From assembly GCA_019752775.1 (NCBI GenBank), contig JAIELU010000051.1, positions 1-13,796 of the forward strand: a stretch of 13,796 nucleotides of DNA, written 5' to 3'. The translations under genes and the position numbers were made by a program. The notes beneath the pieces are model-generated. The model searched no databases. It saw nothing but the letters and a program-made list of their open reading frames with translations, and had not been told where the DNA came from. This stretch comes from Campylobacterales bacterium. Its GTDB lineage: Bacteria; Campylobacterota; Campylobacteria; Campylobacterales; Arcobacteraceae. Positions within the stretch are counted from its first letter, which is position 1. Every line of letters begins with the position of its first letter. This document shows, piece by piece, positions 1-6,581 of the stretch.

Positions 1-339
1 TTCTATTTCAAATAAATCTTGTAAAAATTGATGTGCAATTTCTAAATTTTCATCACTAACGTCAAAACCATTTATCCAAATTCTTTCATTAAATTTTAGA
101 ATATGAGGTGAACTATAATGTAAAACTTTGAATTCTTTTTTATGTAAATAATGCGCTAAAAATCTGCCAGTACTTCCTTTGCCATTAGTTCCAACAATAT
201 GAATAACAAAAGGGAGTTTTATTTTTTTTGATAGTTTATCCCAAGAAGATTTCACAACTGTAAAATCTATCTTGTCATAATAAAGAGTTTTATATTTCAA
301 AAACTCTTCTAAGTTTGCTTTTTTAAAATCTACTAACAT
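1..339 (-). CDS. folC: Dihydrofolate/folylpolyglutamate synthase, N-terminal part (partial)
   Basis: This is the first 113 codons of a Mur-ligase-fold folate enzyme, cut by the left window edge. FolC family members use ATP to join glutamate to dihydropteroate or folates in the cytoplasm. Seen: the ATP-binding P-loop GTNGKGST at residues 50-57, preceded by the hydrophobic strand FVIHIV, and the family motif SPHILKFNERIWING at about 77-91. The ATG (337-339) directly abuts the lptE stop codon (340-342) with no gap. No strong ribosome-binding site is visible, so translation is probably coupled to lptE. The gene is the last visible member of the DUF6394-leuS-lptE-folC operon. The C-terminal substrate domain is outside the window, so mono- versus bifunctional activity cannot be judged. 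Confidence 0.93.
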   Translation of the reverse strand, partial: MLVDFKKANLEEFLKYKTLYYDKIDFTVVKSSWDKLSKKIKLPFVIHIVGTNGKGSTGRFLAHYLHKKEFKVLHYSSPHILKFNERIWINGFDVSDENLEIAHQFLQDLFEIE

Positions 340-867
340 CTATTTTTTAAATGAAGCTACTGCAATTTTTGATAGTACTTCCTCAACAGCTTTATCTGAA
401 GCTTTTTGAATAGCATTATATCTTTGAGAATCATTTATTGAGGTACCATTATCTATAGAAAAATTATAATCTCCATCAACTGTAAATGATTTTCTTTTAT
501 TATCACTTTTCTTAAAATAAGAAACATTAATAACTACAACTGCTCTGTATAATTTATTATACCCTGATTCATCATATTGTAAAGTTTGCATACTAACACT
601 ATTTACAACAACATTCATAACAGTATCTGCTAATGATTCTTTTTCTACAAGATCAGCATCTAATTTTTGTATTAATAACTTATTTATTTCATCTTTAATT
701 AAAACAGAGTTTTGTGGATCTTCTAAGTCAATAGTAACTTTTAGAAATACTTTTCCTGAAATTTCTTCTTTTGCATAATAAGTTGAAGGTTTGTATCCAC
801 AACCTAATATTGAAAATGAAATAGTAAAAGTAAAAAGCACAAATAGCACTTTTTTTAAAATATTCAT
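340..867 (-). CDS. lptE: LPS-assembly lipoprotein LptE-like
   Basis: This 175-residue predicted lipoprotein has a basic start (MNILKK), a hydrophobic stretch, and a lipobox SILGC with Cys23 as the lipidated residue. The mature part is soluble and strand/helix mixed, with a conserved-looking YDESGYNKLYRAVV segment typical of LptE-like proteins. In Gram-negatives LptE plugs the LptD barrel that inserts LPS or lipooligosaccharide into the outer membrane. The assignment rests mainly on the lipobox, the size and its position between leuS and folC, the place of the corresponding gene in Campylobacter. It starts 7 bases after leuS, and its ribosome-binding site AAGGAT (878-883) lies within the end of leuS. 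As a diacyl lipoprotein precursor it would be a natural substrate of the Lnt encoded at 8522. LptE proteins are poorly conserved, so the family call is moderately sure. Confidence 0.78.
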   Translation of the reverse strand: MNILKKVLFVLFTFTISFSILGCGYKPSTYYAKEEISGKVFLKVTIDLEDPQNSVLIKDEINKLLIQKLDADLVEKESLADTVMNVVVNSVSMQTLQYDESGYNKLYRAVVVINVSYFKKSDNKRKSFTVDGDYNFSIDNGTSINDSQRYNAIQKASDKAVEEVLSKIAVASFKK

Positions 868-874
868 AATGCTT

Positions 875-3340
875 TTATCCTTTTATTACAAAGTTCACAA
901 GTTTATTTGGAACAACAATCTCTTTAACTAATTCACTATTCCCTAACCATTTAGCTGCTGCTATTTTTGCAAGTGATAAAATTTCTTCTTTTGAAGTATC
1001 TGGTATTACTTCGATTTCACATCTTTTTTTACCATTTACAGTAACTGCTAAAATTATAGAATCAAAAGTGAAAACTTCTTCTTTTACAATAAGTTCTTTG
1101 TTGAAATTCTCAAGATTAAATAACTGATTTGATAATTCCCAACAAGCATGAGGAATTATTGGTTCTAAAATATTAGTTAAAATATAATAACCCTCAGCCC
1201 AAACTGCTTCATTTTTTTGAGCTTGTAAAGCATTTAAAGCTTCCATACAAGAAGCTATTAAAGTATTAAAAGTATAAGTTTTATTAAATACTTCATTTGA
1301 TTTAATTAAAGCATCATAAACTTTTTTTCTAGCTTCTTTTTCATCTTTATTTAAAGACGAATGTTCAATTTTTGCAAAATTTTCTAAACCACTTGTTGTA
1401 ACATTAGCAGCTCTTTCATAGAATTTTTTAATAAATCTATATGCTCCATCAACAGCACTATCATTCCATTCAAGCTCTTTTGTAGGTGGTGCTGCAAACA
1501 TCATAAACAGTCTTGCAGTATCCGCACCATATTTTTCAACAATCAAATCAGGATCAACAACATTTCCTTTAGATTTTGACATTTTTGCTCCATCTTTTAA
1601 AACCATACCTTGAGTAAGTAGTTTTTTAAATGGTTCTCTTGAATTTGTATAACCTAAATCATTCAATACTTTTGTGAAAAATCTTGCATATAAAAGGTGT
1701 AAAATTGCATGTTCAATTCCACCAATATATTGGTCAACATCCATCCAATAATCACTGTCAGATTTTGAAATACCAACTTCATTCCATGATTTTGGATTTG
1801 TTGCATATCTTAAAAAATACCAAGATGATTGAACAAAAGTATCTAAAGTATCTGTTTCTCTAAGTGCTGGTTTTCCACATTTTGGACAAGTACAATGTTT
1901 CCAAGTTGGGTGATTATCAAGTGGATTTCCCTCACCTGTAATTTCAACATCATCAGGTAAGGCAATAGGAAGATTTTCAGTTTTTTCAGGAACTAAACCA
2001 CAAGAGTCACAATGAACAAAAGGAATTGGCGCTCCCCAATATCTTTGTCTTGAAACTCCCCAATCTCTTAGTTTGAAATTAACTTGTTTTGCACCTAAAG
2101 AGTTTTGCTCAAAATGATAAATAATTGCTTTTTTTGCTTTTATATTTGATAAGCCTGTAAATCCTTCACTATCAATTAAAGTACCTTCATTTGTATATGC
2201 TTCTGTTTGTTTTGCAATTACTCCATCAATGCCAACAATTACTTGTTTAATTGGTAAATCATATTTTTTTGCAAATTCAAAATCTCTTTGGTCATGGGCA
2301 GGAACTGCCATAACAGCACCACCACCATAAGATGCTAAAACAAAATTAGCTACCCAAACAGGAACTTTTGCACCTGTTAAAGGATGCATTACATCAATTT
2401 CTAAAGAAACACCTTCTTTTTCTTGAGTTGCTCTATCTCTTTCTGTAATTTTTTGCATCTCTTTGATTGCTTTTATTTTATTTTCAGGTAAAAGCTTATT
2501 CTCAAGCATATATTTTACAATTGGATGTTCAGGTGCAAGTGCTGAATATGAAACTCCATAAATAGTATCAGGTCTTGTTGTAAATACAGTATATTTAGAA
2601 AATTGTCTCTCTAGTTTTGCTTTTGAGTCTTTTGATAATTCAAATTTAAACTCTAAACCTTCACTTCTTCCTATCCAATTTTCTTGCATAGTTAAAACTT
2701 GGCTTGGCCAATCATTTTTGAGTAATTCTAAATCGTCAAGTAATTCCTGAGCATATTTTGTAATTCCAACATAATATCCTGGCATCTCTTTTTGTTTAAC
2801 TTCATTATCACATCTCCAACAACAACCATCTTCAACTTGCTCATTTGCTAAAACAGTATGACACTCTTCACACCAGTTTACAACTGAAGATTTTCTATAA
2901 ATAACTCCTGCTTCATACATTTTGATAACAAACTCTTGTTCCCATTTTGTATAAAGTTCATCAGAAGTTGCAAATTCTCTTGTTTGTGAAAAAGATAAAC
3001 CTAAGGCTTTTAACTCATCTCTCATATAATCAATATTTTCATAAGTCCATTTTTTTGGATGTAGTTTGTGTTTTATTGCTGCATTTTCTGCTGGCATTCC
3101 AAAACTATCCCAACCAATTGGATGTAAAACATTAAAATCAGATTTTCTAAAATGTCTAGCAAAAGCATCTCCTAGACAATAGTTTCTTACATGTCCCATG
3201 TGAATTCTTCCACTTGGGTATGGGAACATACTTAAAATATATTTTTTTTCTTTTGTTTGATCATCACTTGGCTCAAAAGATTGGTTTTCACTCCAAAAAT
3301 TTTGCCATTTTTTCTCAATCTCTTTTGAAATATATTCCAT
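875..3340 (-). CDS. leuS: Leucyl-tRNA synthetase
   Basis: This 821-residue class Ia aminoacyl-tRNA synthetase charges tRNA-Leu with leucine in the cytoplasm. Seen: the HIGH-type motif HMGH at residues 46-49 inside PSGRIHMGHVRNY; a Cys-rich zinc-ribbon-like insert at about 158-180 (CEEC ... CCWRC); the CP1 editing domain with TTRPDTIYG and the GGGAVMAVPAHDQRD motif; a second CxxC pair in the zinc/leucine-specific region; and KMSKS at 586-590. The C-terminal anticodon-binding helices follow. The length is normal for bacterial LeuRS. The ATG overlaps the stop of the upstream DUF6394 gene by one base (TAATG), and a good ribosome-binding site AAGGAT lies at 3349-3354. No disrupted motif is visible, so this is a functional essential gene. 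Confidence 0.98.
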   Translation of the reverse strand: MEYISKEIEKKWQNFWSENQSFEPSDDQTKEKKYILSMFPYPSGRIHMGHVRNYCLGDAFARHFRKSDFNVLHPIGWDSFGMPAENAAIKHKLHPKKWTYENIDYMRDELKALGLSFSQTREFATSDELYTKWEQEFVIKMYEAGVIYRKSSVVNWCEECHTVLANEQVEDGCCWRCDNEVKQKEMPGYYVGITKYAQELLDDLELLKNDWPSQVLTMQENWIGRSEGLEFKFELSKDSKAKLERQFSKYTVFTTRPDTIYGVSYSALAPEHPIVKYMLENKLLPENKIKAIKEMQKITERDRATQEKEGVSLEIDVMHPLTGAKVPVWVANFVLASYGGGAVMAVPAHDQRDFEFAKKYDLPIKQVIVGIDGVIAKQTEAYTNEGTLIDSEGFTGLSNIKAKKAIIYHFEQNSLGAKQVNFKLRDWGVSRQRYWGAPIPFVHCDSCGLVPEKTENLPIALPDDVEITGEGNPLDNHPTWKHCTCPKCGKPALRETDTLDTFVQSSWYFLRYATNPKSWNEVGISKSDSDYWMDVDQYIGGIEHAILHLLYARFFTKVLNDLGYTNSREPFKKLLTQGMVLKDGAKMSKSKGNVVDPDLIVEKYGADTARLFMMFAAPPTKELEWNDSAVDGAYRFIKKFYERAANVTTSGLENFAKIEHSSLNKDEKEARKKVYDALIKSNEVFNKTYTFNTLIASCMEALNALQAQKNEAVWAEGYYILTNILEPIIPHACWELSNQLFNLENFNKELIVKEEVFTFDSIILAVTVNGKKRCEIEVIPDTSKEEILSLAKIAAAKWLGNSELVKEIVVPNKLVNFVIKG

Positions 3341-3684
3341 TAAAACTCATCCTTATTTTGACTTTTTGAACTTTCTATTAAAGCTAAAGCAATAGAAAAC
3401 ACATTAGCAACAACTGCGCCAATTGCTAAAGAAATAGCCAAAGGTAAATCATTTGAAAATGTAAGTACCATAAATGCAGGAATTAAATGTAAATCAGCAA
3501 CCAACGAACTAGCTAATAATTCAGCGGCAAGTAGGTTTTTAACTCCAAGTTTTAATATTGTAGAGATTACATTAACTCCAGCTGCGATAAATAGTGCGAT
3601 AGCATTTGGCTCATATAAGAAACCAGCAGTTGTAGTTAGAGACATTAGTGAAAAGAAAATATAGGTTACTTTACCCCAATCCAT
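3340..3684 (-). CDS. Small integral membrane protein, DUF6394-like
   Basis: This is a 114-residue hydrophobic protein of unknown function that I recognise as DUF6394-like, a family I associate with Campylobacterota and some other Proteobacteria. About three to four membrane segments are visible: residues ~6-22, ~26-48, a weaker hydrophobic stretch at ~52-75, and ~80-102. The most distinctive segment is LLAAELLASSLVADLHLIPA, which has acidic and histidine residues inside an otherwise apolar stretch. The tail is charged and cytoplasm-like (SSKSQNKDEF). It starts at ATG 3684 behind AAGGAT and overlaps leuS by one base, so it heads the leuS-lptE-folC operon. Translational coupling suggests co-expression with leuS but does not reveal a function. 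Confidence 0.85.
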   Translation of the reverse strand: MDWGKVTYIFFSLMSLTTTAGFLYEPNAIALFIAAGVNVISTILKLGVKNLLAAELLASSLVADLHLIPAFMVLTFSNDLPLAISLAIGAVVANVFSIALALIESSKSQNKDEF

Positions 3685-3686
3685 TT

Positions 3687-3851
3687 TTATCCTTTTATAA
3701 TTTTTGCTTTTGTTAAGGCTACTATTTTAGCTAAAGAATGATAAATAATTGCTTTTTGTGGTTCTTTGGAATATTTATCTAATCCTATTTTCTTCTTGTG
3801 TTTTGTCTTATTGAGACAATTAATTGATAGATTAGATATGCAATTGTAATT
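3687..3851 (-). pseudogene. Start-less open frame, possible gene remnant ahead of DUF6394
   Basis: A 54-codon minus-strand frame runs from just after a TAA (3852-3854) to a TAA at 3687-3689. It contains no ATG, GTG or TTG. Its second half is protein-like (the segment KEPQKAIIYHSLAKIVALTK, then AKIIKG) and amphipathic. Its last codons include the ribosome-binding site of the DUF6394 gene, an arrangement typical of operon neighbours in this genome. The first half overlaps, in another frame, the tail of the broken pentapeptide-repeat gene and is probably not coding. One reading is that this is the C-terminus of a gene whose beginning was lost when the island was inserted. A chance open frame is also possible. 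I do not recognise the family. Confidence 0.3.
3724..3729 (-). promoter_or_regulatory. Possible -10 box for the DUF6394-leuS-lptE-folC operon
   Basis: On the minus strand TAAAAT lies about 40 bases upstream of the DUF6394 ATG, in an AT-rich context with no recognisable -35. That is usual for Campylobacterota sigma-70 promoters. It would give a leader of roughly 33 bases. The region also carries a start-less open frame, so this is only a candidate. Confidence 0.3.
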
Positions 3852-4986
3852 TTATAAAGCAATATTCCAAATGTCAATTCTTCTTTCCCTGTCATTATTG
3901 AAAATGGATTAATTGTATTTGAAAAAATATTTAATGTACAATCTTTTGTAAAAACTGCATACAGAATATAATAAATTGAACTGCAAATTATGTAATAAAT
4001 CTTTTTTGTATTTGATATATTATATTAATGAAAAAAACTATTACTGTGACAATAAATGATAAAATAATTTTTTCTGTTAATTGAGAAATATTTGAATCTA
4101 TTATTTTTATAAAAGATGTGATAAATGTTAATGAGATAATCCAAAATAGCACTAAAAGCCAATCTTGAGAATGGTTTGAAACTAATCCATGAATTTTAAA
4201 AACTATCCATTCAAAAAAATCTTTTTTAGGACTTAACTCATTTTCTCTTTCTTTCATTTCTAAAGCATAAAATTTATTTGCTTCTATTATGTTGTTTTGT
4301 TGTTCAAAAGAGTCTTTTATTATTCTTGCTGTTTCACGGTTTGCCACATTTGCTTCTACTTTTAGAAATTTTGTTTTATCTTTAAAAATTGCATCTTCTA
4401 AATTTAATTCTTTTTCAAAATTTGAATTCTTGAAAATTGCTAATTTTTCAAATGTTGTGTATTCAAAATTGATATTTTCTTTAAATACAGTTTTTGTAAA
4501 AACTGCATTATCATTAAATTTTAAAAAACCAAAATATACATTATTATCAAAAGTACAATTATTTAATTCAAATCTTCCATTAACTTTCATACTAGAAAAA
4601 TATATATCTTTTGCTTCTGTTATATTATTAAATTCTAAATAGTTAAATTCTGTCGCTGTTAAATCTATATTATTAAATTGGCAATCTTGAAATAAAATAT
4701 TTGAATTAAAAATCATGCCGTTTAAATCTATATTATTGAATTGACACTCATAAAAACTTATTTGAGAATAATTTTTATTTAATAATTCTTCAAAATTTTC
4801 TTTATATACACATGGAAATATAAAATTTGAAATTTTGATTGATTTTTTATTATTACTATTTATATATCTACTAAATTCTTTCCAAAATTCTTCAATATTT
4901 TTGTTCTTATCTTCAGAATGTAAAATACATTTTCCACTATTTTCATAAATATCTAAATCACAATTTTCTTAAGCGCATTTACACAT
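3785..4986 (-). pseudogene. Pentapeptide-repeat multi-pass membrane protein, broken by a nonsense codon and a frameshift
   Basis: Restoring two lesions gives a protein of about 400 residues. It starts at ATG 4984-4986 (MCKCA). Codon 6 is TAA (4969-4971), after which the frame continues with a Cys-rich head (ENCDLDIY, then KCILH), suggestive of a small zinc-binding module. Next come F/C/L-rich pentapeptide-type repeats (for example CQFNNIDL twice and FDNNVYFGFLKFNDNAVF), a charged helical linker, and membrane segments starting near WLLVLFWIISLTF. After an A6 run (4002-4007) the frame fails at TAA 3988. One extra A would join it to a frame encoding a third and fourth membrane segment with NPFSIMTGKEELTFG and a basic tail, stopping at TAG 3785-3787. 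The longest intact piece is 3988-4716 (242 codons). A family of such proteins appears to exist in Arcobacter, but its function is unknown to me. The lesions could also be sequencing errors. Confidence 0.82.
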
Positions 4987-5016
4987 AAATCTCTTTTATT
5001 GATTATTTTAAATAAG

Positions 5017-5022
5017 ATTATA
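5017..5022 (-). promoter_or_regulatory. Probable -10 box of the pentapeptide-repeat gene
   Basis: A perfect consensus TATAAT on the minus strand (preceded by ATG, giving TGTATAAT) sits 30 bases ahead of the inferred original ATG at 4986. The predicted leader is about 24 bases and contains AGAG as a weak ribosome-binding site. The intact promoter supports placing the original start at 4986 rather than at the internal ATG 4716. Confidence 0.5.
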
Positions 5023-5046
5023 CATTTCTTATTCTTTGAGGATTCT

Positions 5047-5181
5047 ACTTTTCTTTTTAGTAAAGAAAAGTTAGCAAAAGAAAAGCGTTCGAAGGATTCA
5101 AAATAGCTAAAAAATCTATACAAATTCTAAAATTTGAAAACTTGACTCCGTTCCTCCGTCTTCAAACAGTTCAAATTTCTT
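5047..5181 (+). repeat. Imperfect inverted repeat, copy 1 (hairpin-bearing element)
   Basis: This copy matches the reverse complement of 5353-5493 in two blocks. The first is a 5' block around CTTTTTAGTAAAGAAAA followed by AGCAAAAGAAAAGCG. The second is a 3' block around GACTCCGTTCCTCCGTCT followed by CAAACAGTTCAAATTTCTT. The middle is divergent. Copy 1 itself folds: a perfect 10-bp hairpin lies at 5047-5071 (loop TTAGT), AAATTTGAA (5130-5138) pairs with TTCAAATTT (5170-5178), and a longer outer pairing joins 5099-5127 to 5185-5217. No coding potential is apparent. It resembles a REP/MITE-like intergenic repeat, but I cannot name a family. Confidence 0.75.
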
Positions 5182-5352
5182 TACGAATTTATATAGATTT
5201 TTCTTAACGCTATTTTGAAAATGCTCACATTTTGTACGCCAATATTTCTTTCTTTAATAGAGAAAAAAATTGTTGAAATTTTAAAAGTATGGATGAGCAG
5301 AAATTTGTATCCATTTGTATTTTGGGATTAGATTTTTTGATTGAGGAGCGTT

Positions 5353-5493
5353 AAGAAATTTAAACTGTTTGAGACGGAGGTACGGAGTCGAGTTTTTAAA
5401 TTTTAGTGACGATTGAAAAAAATCCCCAAAAGTATAATTCTCGATACGCTTTTCTTTTTGCTTACTTTTTCTTTACTAAAAAGAAAAAGTAAG
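5353..5493 (-). repeat. Imperfect inverted repeat, copy 2
   Basis: This is the opposite-orientation partner of 5047-5181. The conserved block 5353-5405 reads on the minus strand TAAAATTTAAAAACTCGACT, then CCGTACCTCCGTCTCAAACAG, and differs from copy 1 at only a few positions. Its outer end is a perfect 14-bp hairpin, CTTACTTTTTCTTT / AAAGAAAAAGTAAG at 5461-5493 with loop ACTAA, slightly longer than the matching hairpin of copy 1. A non-repeated ~130-170-bp spacer separates the copies. The pair could therefore form one large cruciform, or it could delimit a small mobile unit. Confidence 0.75.
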
Positions 5494-5542
5494 AAGCATC
5501 ACCACAAACAAATCCAAAAGTCCAAATAAAAGATATACAAAT

Positions 5543-5574
5543 AAAAAAAGGAGAGAGTCAAAAAAACTCTCTCC
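5543..5574 (-). terminator. Intrinsic terminator of the yajC-secD-secF operon
   Basis: On the minus strand a perfect 9-bp stem (GGAGAGAGT / ACTCTCTCC, 5550-5558 with 5566-5574) encloses a 7-base loop and is followed immediately by seven T residues (5543-5549 complement). It lies 38 bases after the secF stop codon, the classic position and form of a Rho-independent terminator. Confidence 0.9.
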
Positions 5575-5612
5575 CTTATAAAAACATAAATATATTTATA
5601 AACTATCTAATA

Positions 5613-6581
5613 TTAAAGTGTACCTTGTTCAAACATAGCCCTATTTTTAGCTTTTTCTTTTTGAACTCTAATTTTCTCAACCTCTTTTGCACGATAATTT
5701 GCAATTGAAAATCTAAAATTAACTAAGAAAGATGAAGCAACGAAGATAGAAGAATATGTACCTACGATTACTCCAACTAACATAGTAAATGCAAATCCAT
5801 TTATTATTTCTCCACCAATTAAATAAAGTGTTAAAACTGTGAAAAATACTGTTAATGATGTTAACACTGTTCTTGGTAAAGTTCTACTAACTGAATCATC
5901 AATTAATTTCTCTAGATCATCTTCTTTTGTAGTTTGAATAACTTCTCTGATTCTATCAAAAATAATAATTGTATCATTTAAAGAATATCCTAAAAGTGTC
6001 AAAATTGCTGCTAATATATCTAGATTTACTTCTACATTAAATAAAGAAACTGCACCAATTGCGATAATAACATCATGAACTAATGCAAGTAAAGAAACAA
6101 GCGCAAATTTCCAGTTAAATCTAAAAGATACATAAATAATGATTCCAATAAAAGATAAAAGAAGTGACATTAAACCTTTTTCAGCAAGTTCACCACCAAC
6201 TTTTGCACCAACCATATCAACTCTTCTAACTTCAAAATTACCAGTATTTGCTAAAGTTGTTTTTAGTTCTTCACCAATATCATTACCTAAACTACTATTA
6301 CTACCTGTAATTCTAATAATTATCTCTTGATCACTTCCAAATTTAGTAATTGCTGCATTTGAATGGCTAGTCTCTTTTAAAATATTTCTAATATCAGAAA
6401 TTGGGGCTTCTTTATCATATTTTATTTGAATTACTGTTCCACCTGCAAAATCAATACCAAAATTTAATCCCTTAGTAAAAAGAGAAAATAGTGAAATAAT
6501 TATTAATATTGCAGAAACCGCCGTAAGTGGTATTCTCTTTGCCATAAATCCATAAGTTTTATTTGTTTTAAAAATTTCCAT
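5613..6581 (-). CDS. secF: Protein translocase subunit SecF
   Basis: This 322-residue inner-membrane subunit of the SecDF-YajC complex uses the proton gradient to pull preproteins through SecYEG. Seen: a first membrane segment (~18-36) followed by the SecF signature NFGIDFAGGT; a periplasmic domain (~45-130); then five further membrane helices. The fourth-helix region contains the conserved GYSLNDTIIIFDRIRE motif. The C-terminal tail is basic and cytoplasmic (KEKAKNRAMFEQ). The length is normal for the family. The ATG overlaps the secD stop codon by one base (TAATG), with GGAG as ribosome-binding site at 6589-6592. The gene is the last of its operon, with the terminator 38 bases downstream. 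Confidence 0.98.
   Translation of the reverse strand: MEIFKTNKTYGFMAKRIPLTAVSAILIIISLFSLFTKGLNFGIDFAGGTVIQIKYDKEAPISDIRNILKETSHSNAAITKFGSDQEIIIRITGSNSSLGNDIGEELKTTLANTGNFEVRRVDMVGAKVGGELAEKGLMSLLLSFIGIIIYVSFRFNWKFALVSLLALVHDVIIAIGAVSLFNVEVNLDILAAILTLLGYSLNDTIIIFDRIREVIQTTKEDDLEKLIDDSVSRTLPRTVLTSLTVFFTVLTLYLIGGEIINGFAFTMLVGVIVGTYSSIFVASSFLVNFRFSIANYRAKEVEKIRVQKEKAKNRAMFEQGTL

Larger units (their letters stand above)
4987..5540. other. Gene-free stretch between the pentapeptide gene and secF
   Basis: About 550 bases contain no credible gene. They hold the promoter of the broken pentapeptide gene (near 5017), the inverted repeat pair (5047-5493) with its spacer, and a short AT-rich lead into the secF terminator. 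I found no tRNA, transposase remnant or CRISPR repeat here. Confidence 0.7.

Noticed and set aside
2947..3135. Plus-strand open frame opposite leuS
   Set aside because: It is antisense to a clearly conserved synthetase region; an AT-rich shadow frame without a family match.
4002..4007. Programmed -1 ribosomal frameshift site
   Set aside because: The zero-frame phasing is CAA-AAA-AGA, not the canonical slippery arrangement, and no clear downstream stimulatory structure is visible; a one-base deletion is simpler.
4289..4642. 117-codon plus-strand open frame opposite the pentapeptide repeats
   Set aside because: It is the complement of repetitive F/N-rich codons, with no ribosome-binding site; the minus-strand reading has repeats and membrane helices.
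5289..5354. 21-codon plus-strand ORF (MDEQKFVSIC...) between the inverted repeats
   Set aside because: It is very short, has no ribosome-binding site, runs into the repeat core, and has no recognisable features.
5047..5493. CRISPR array
   Set aside because: There are only two inverted, imperfect copies, with no regular spacing or direct repeats, and no cas genes nearby.
6139..6330. Plus-strand open frame opposite secF
   Set aside because: It is a shadow of the conserved SecF periplasmic domain.
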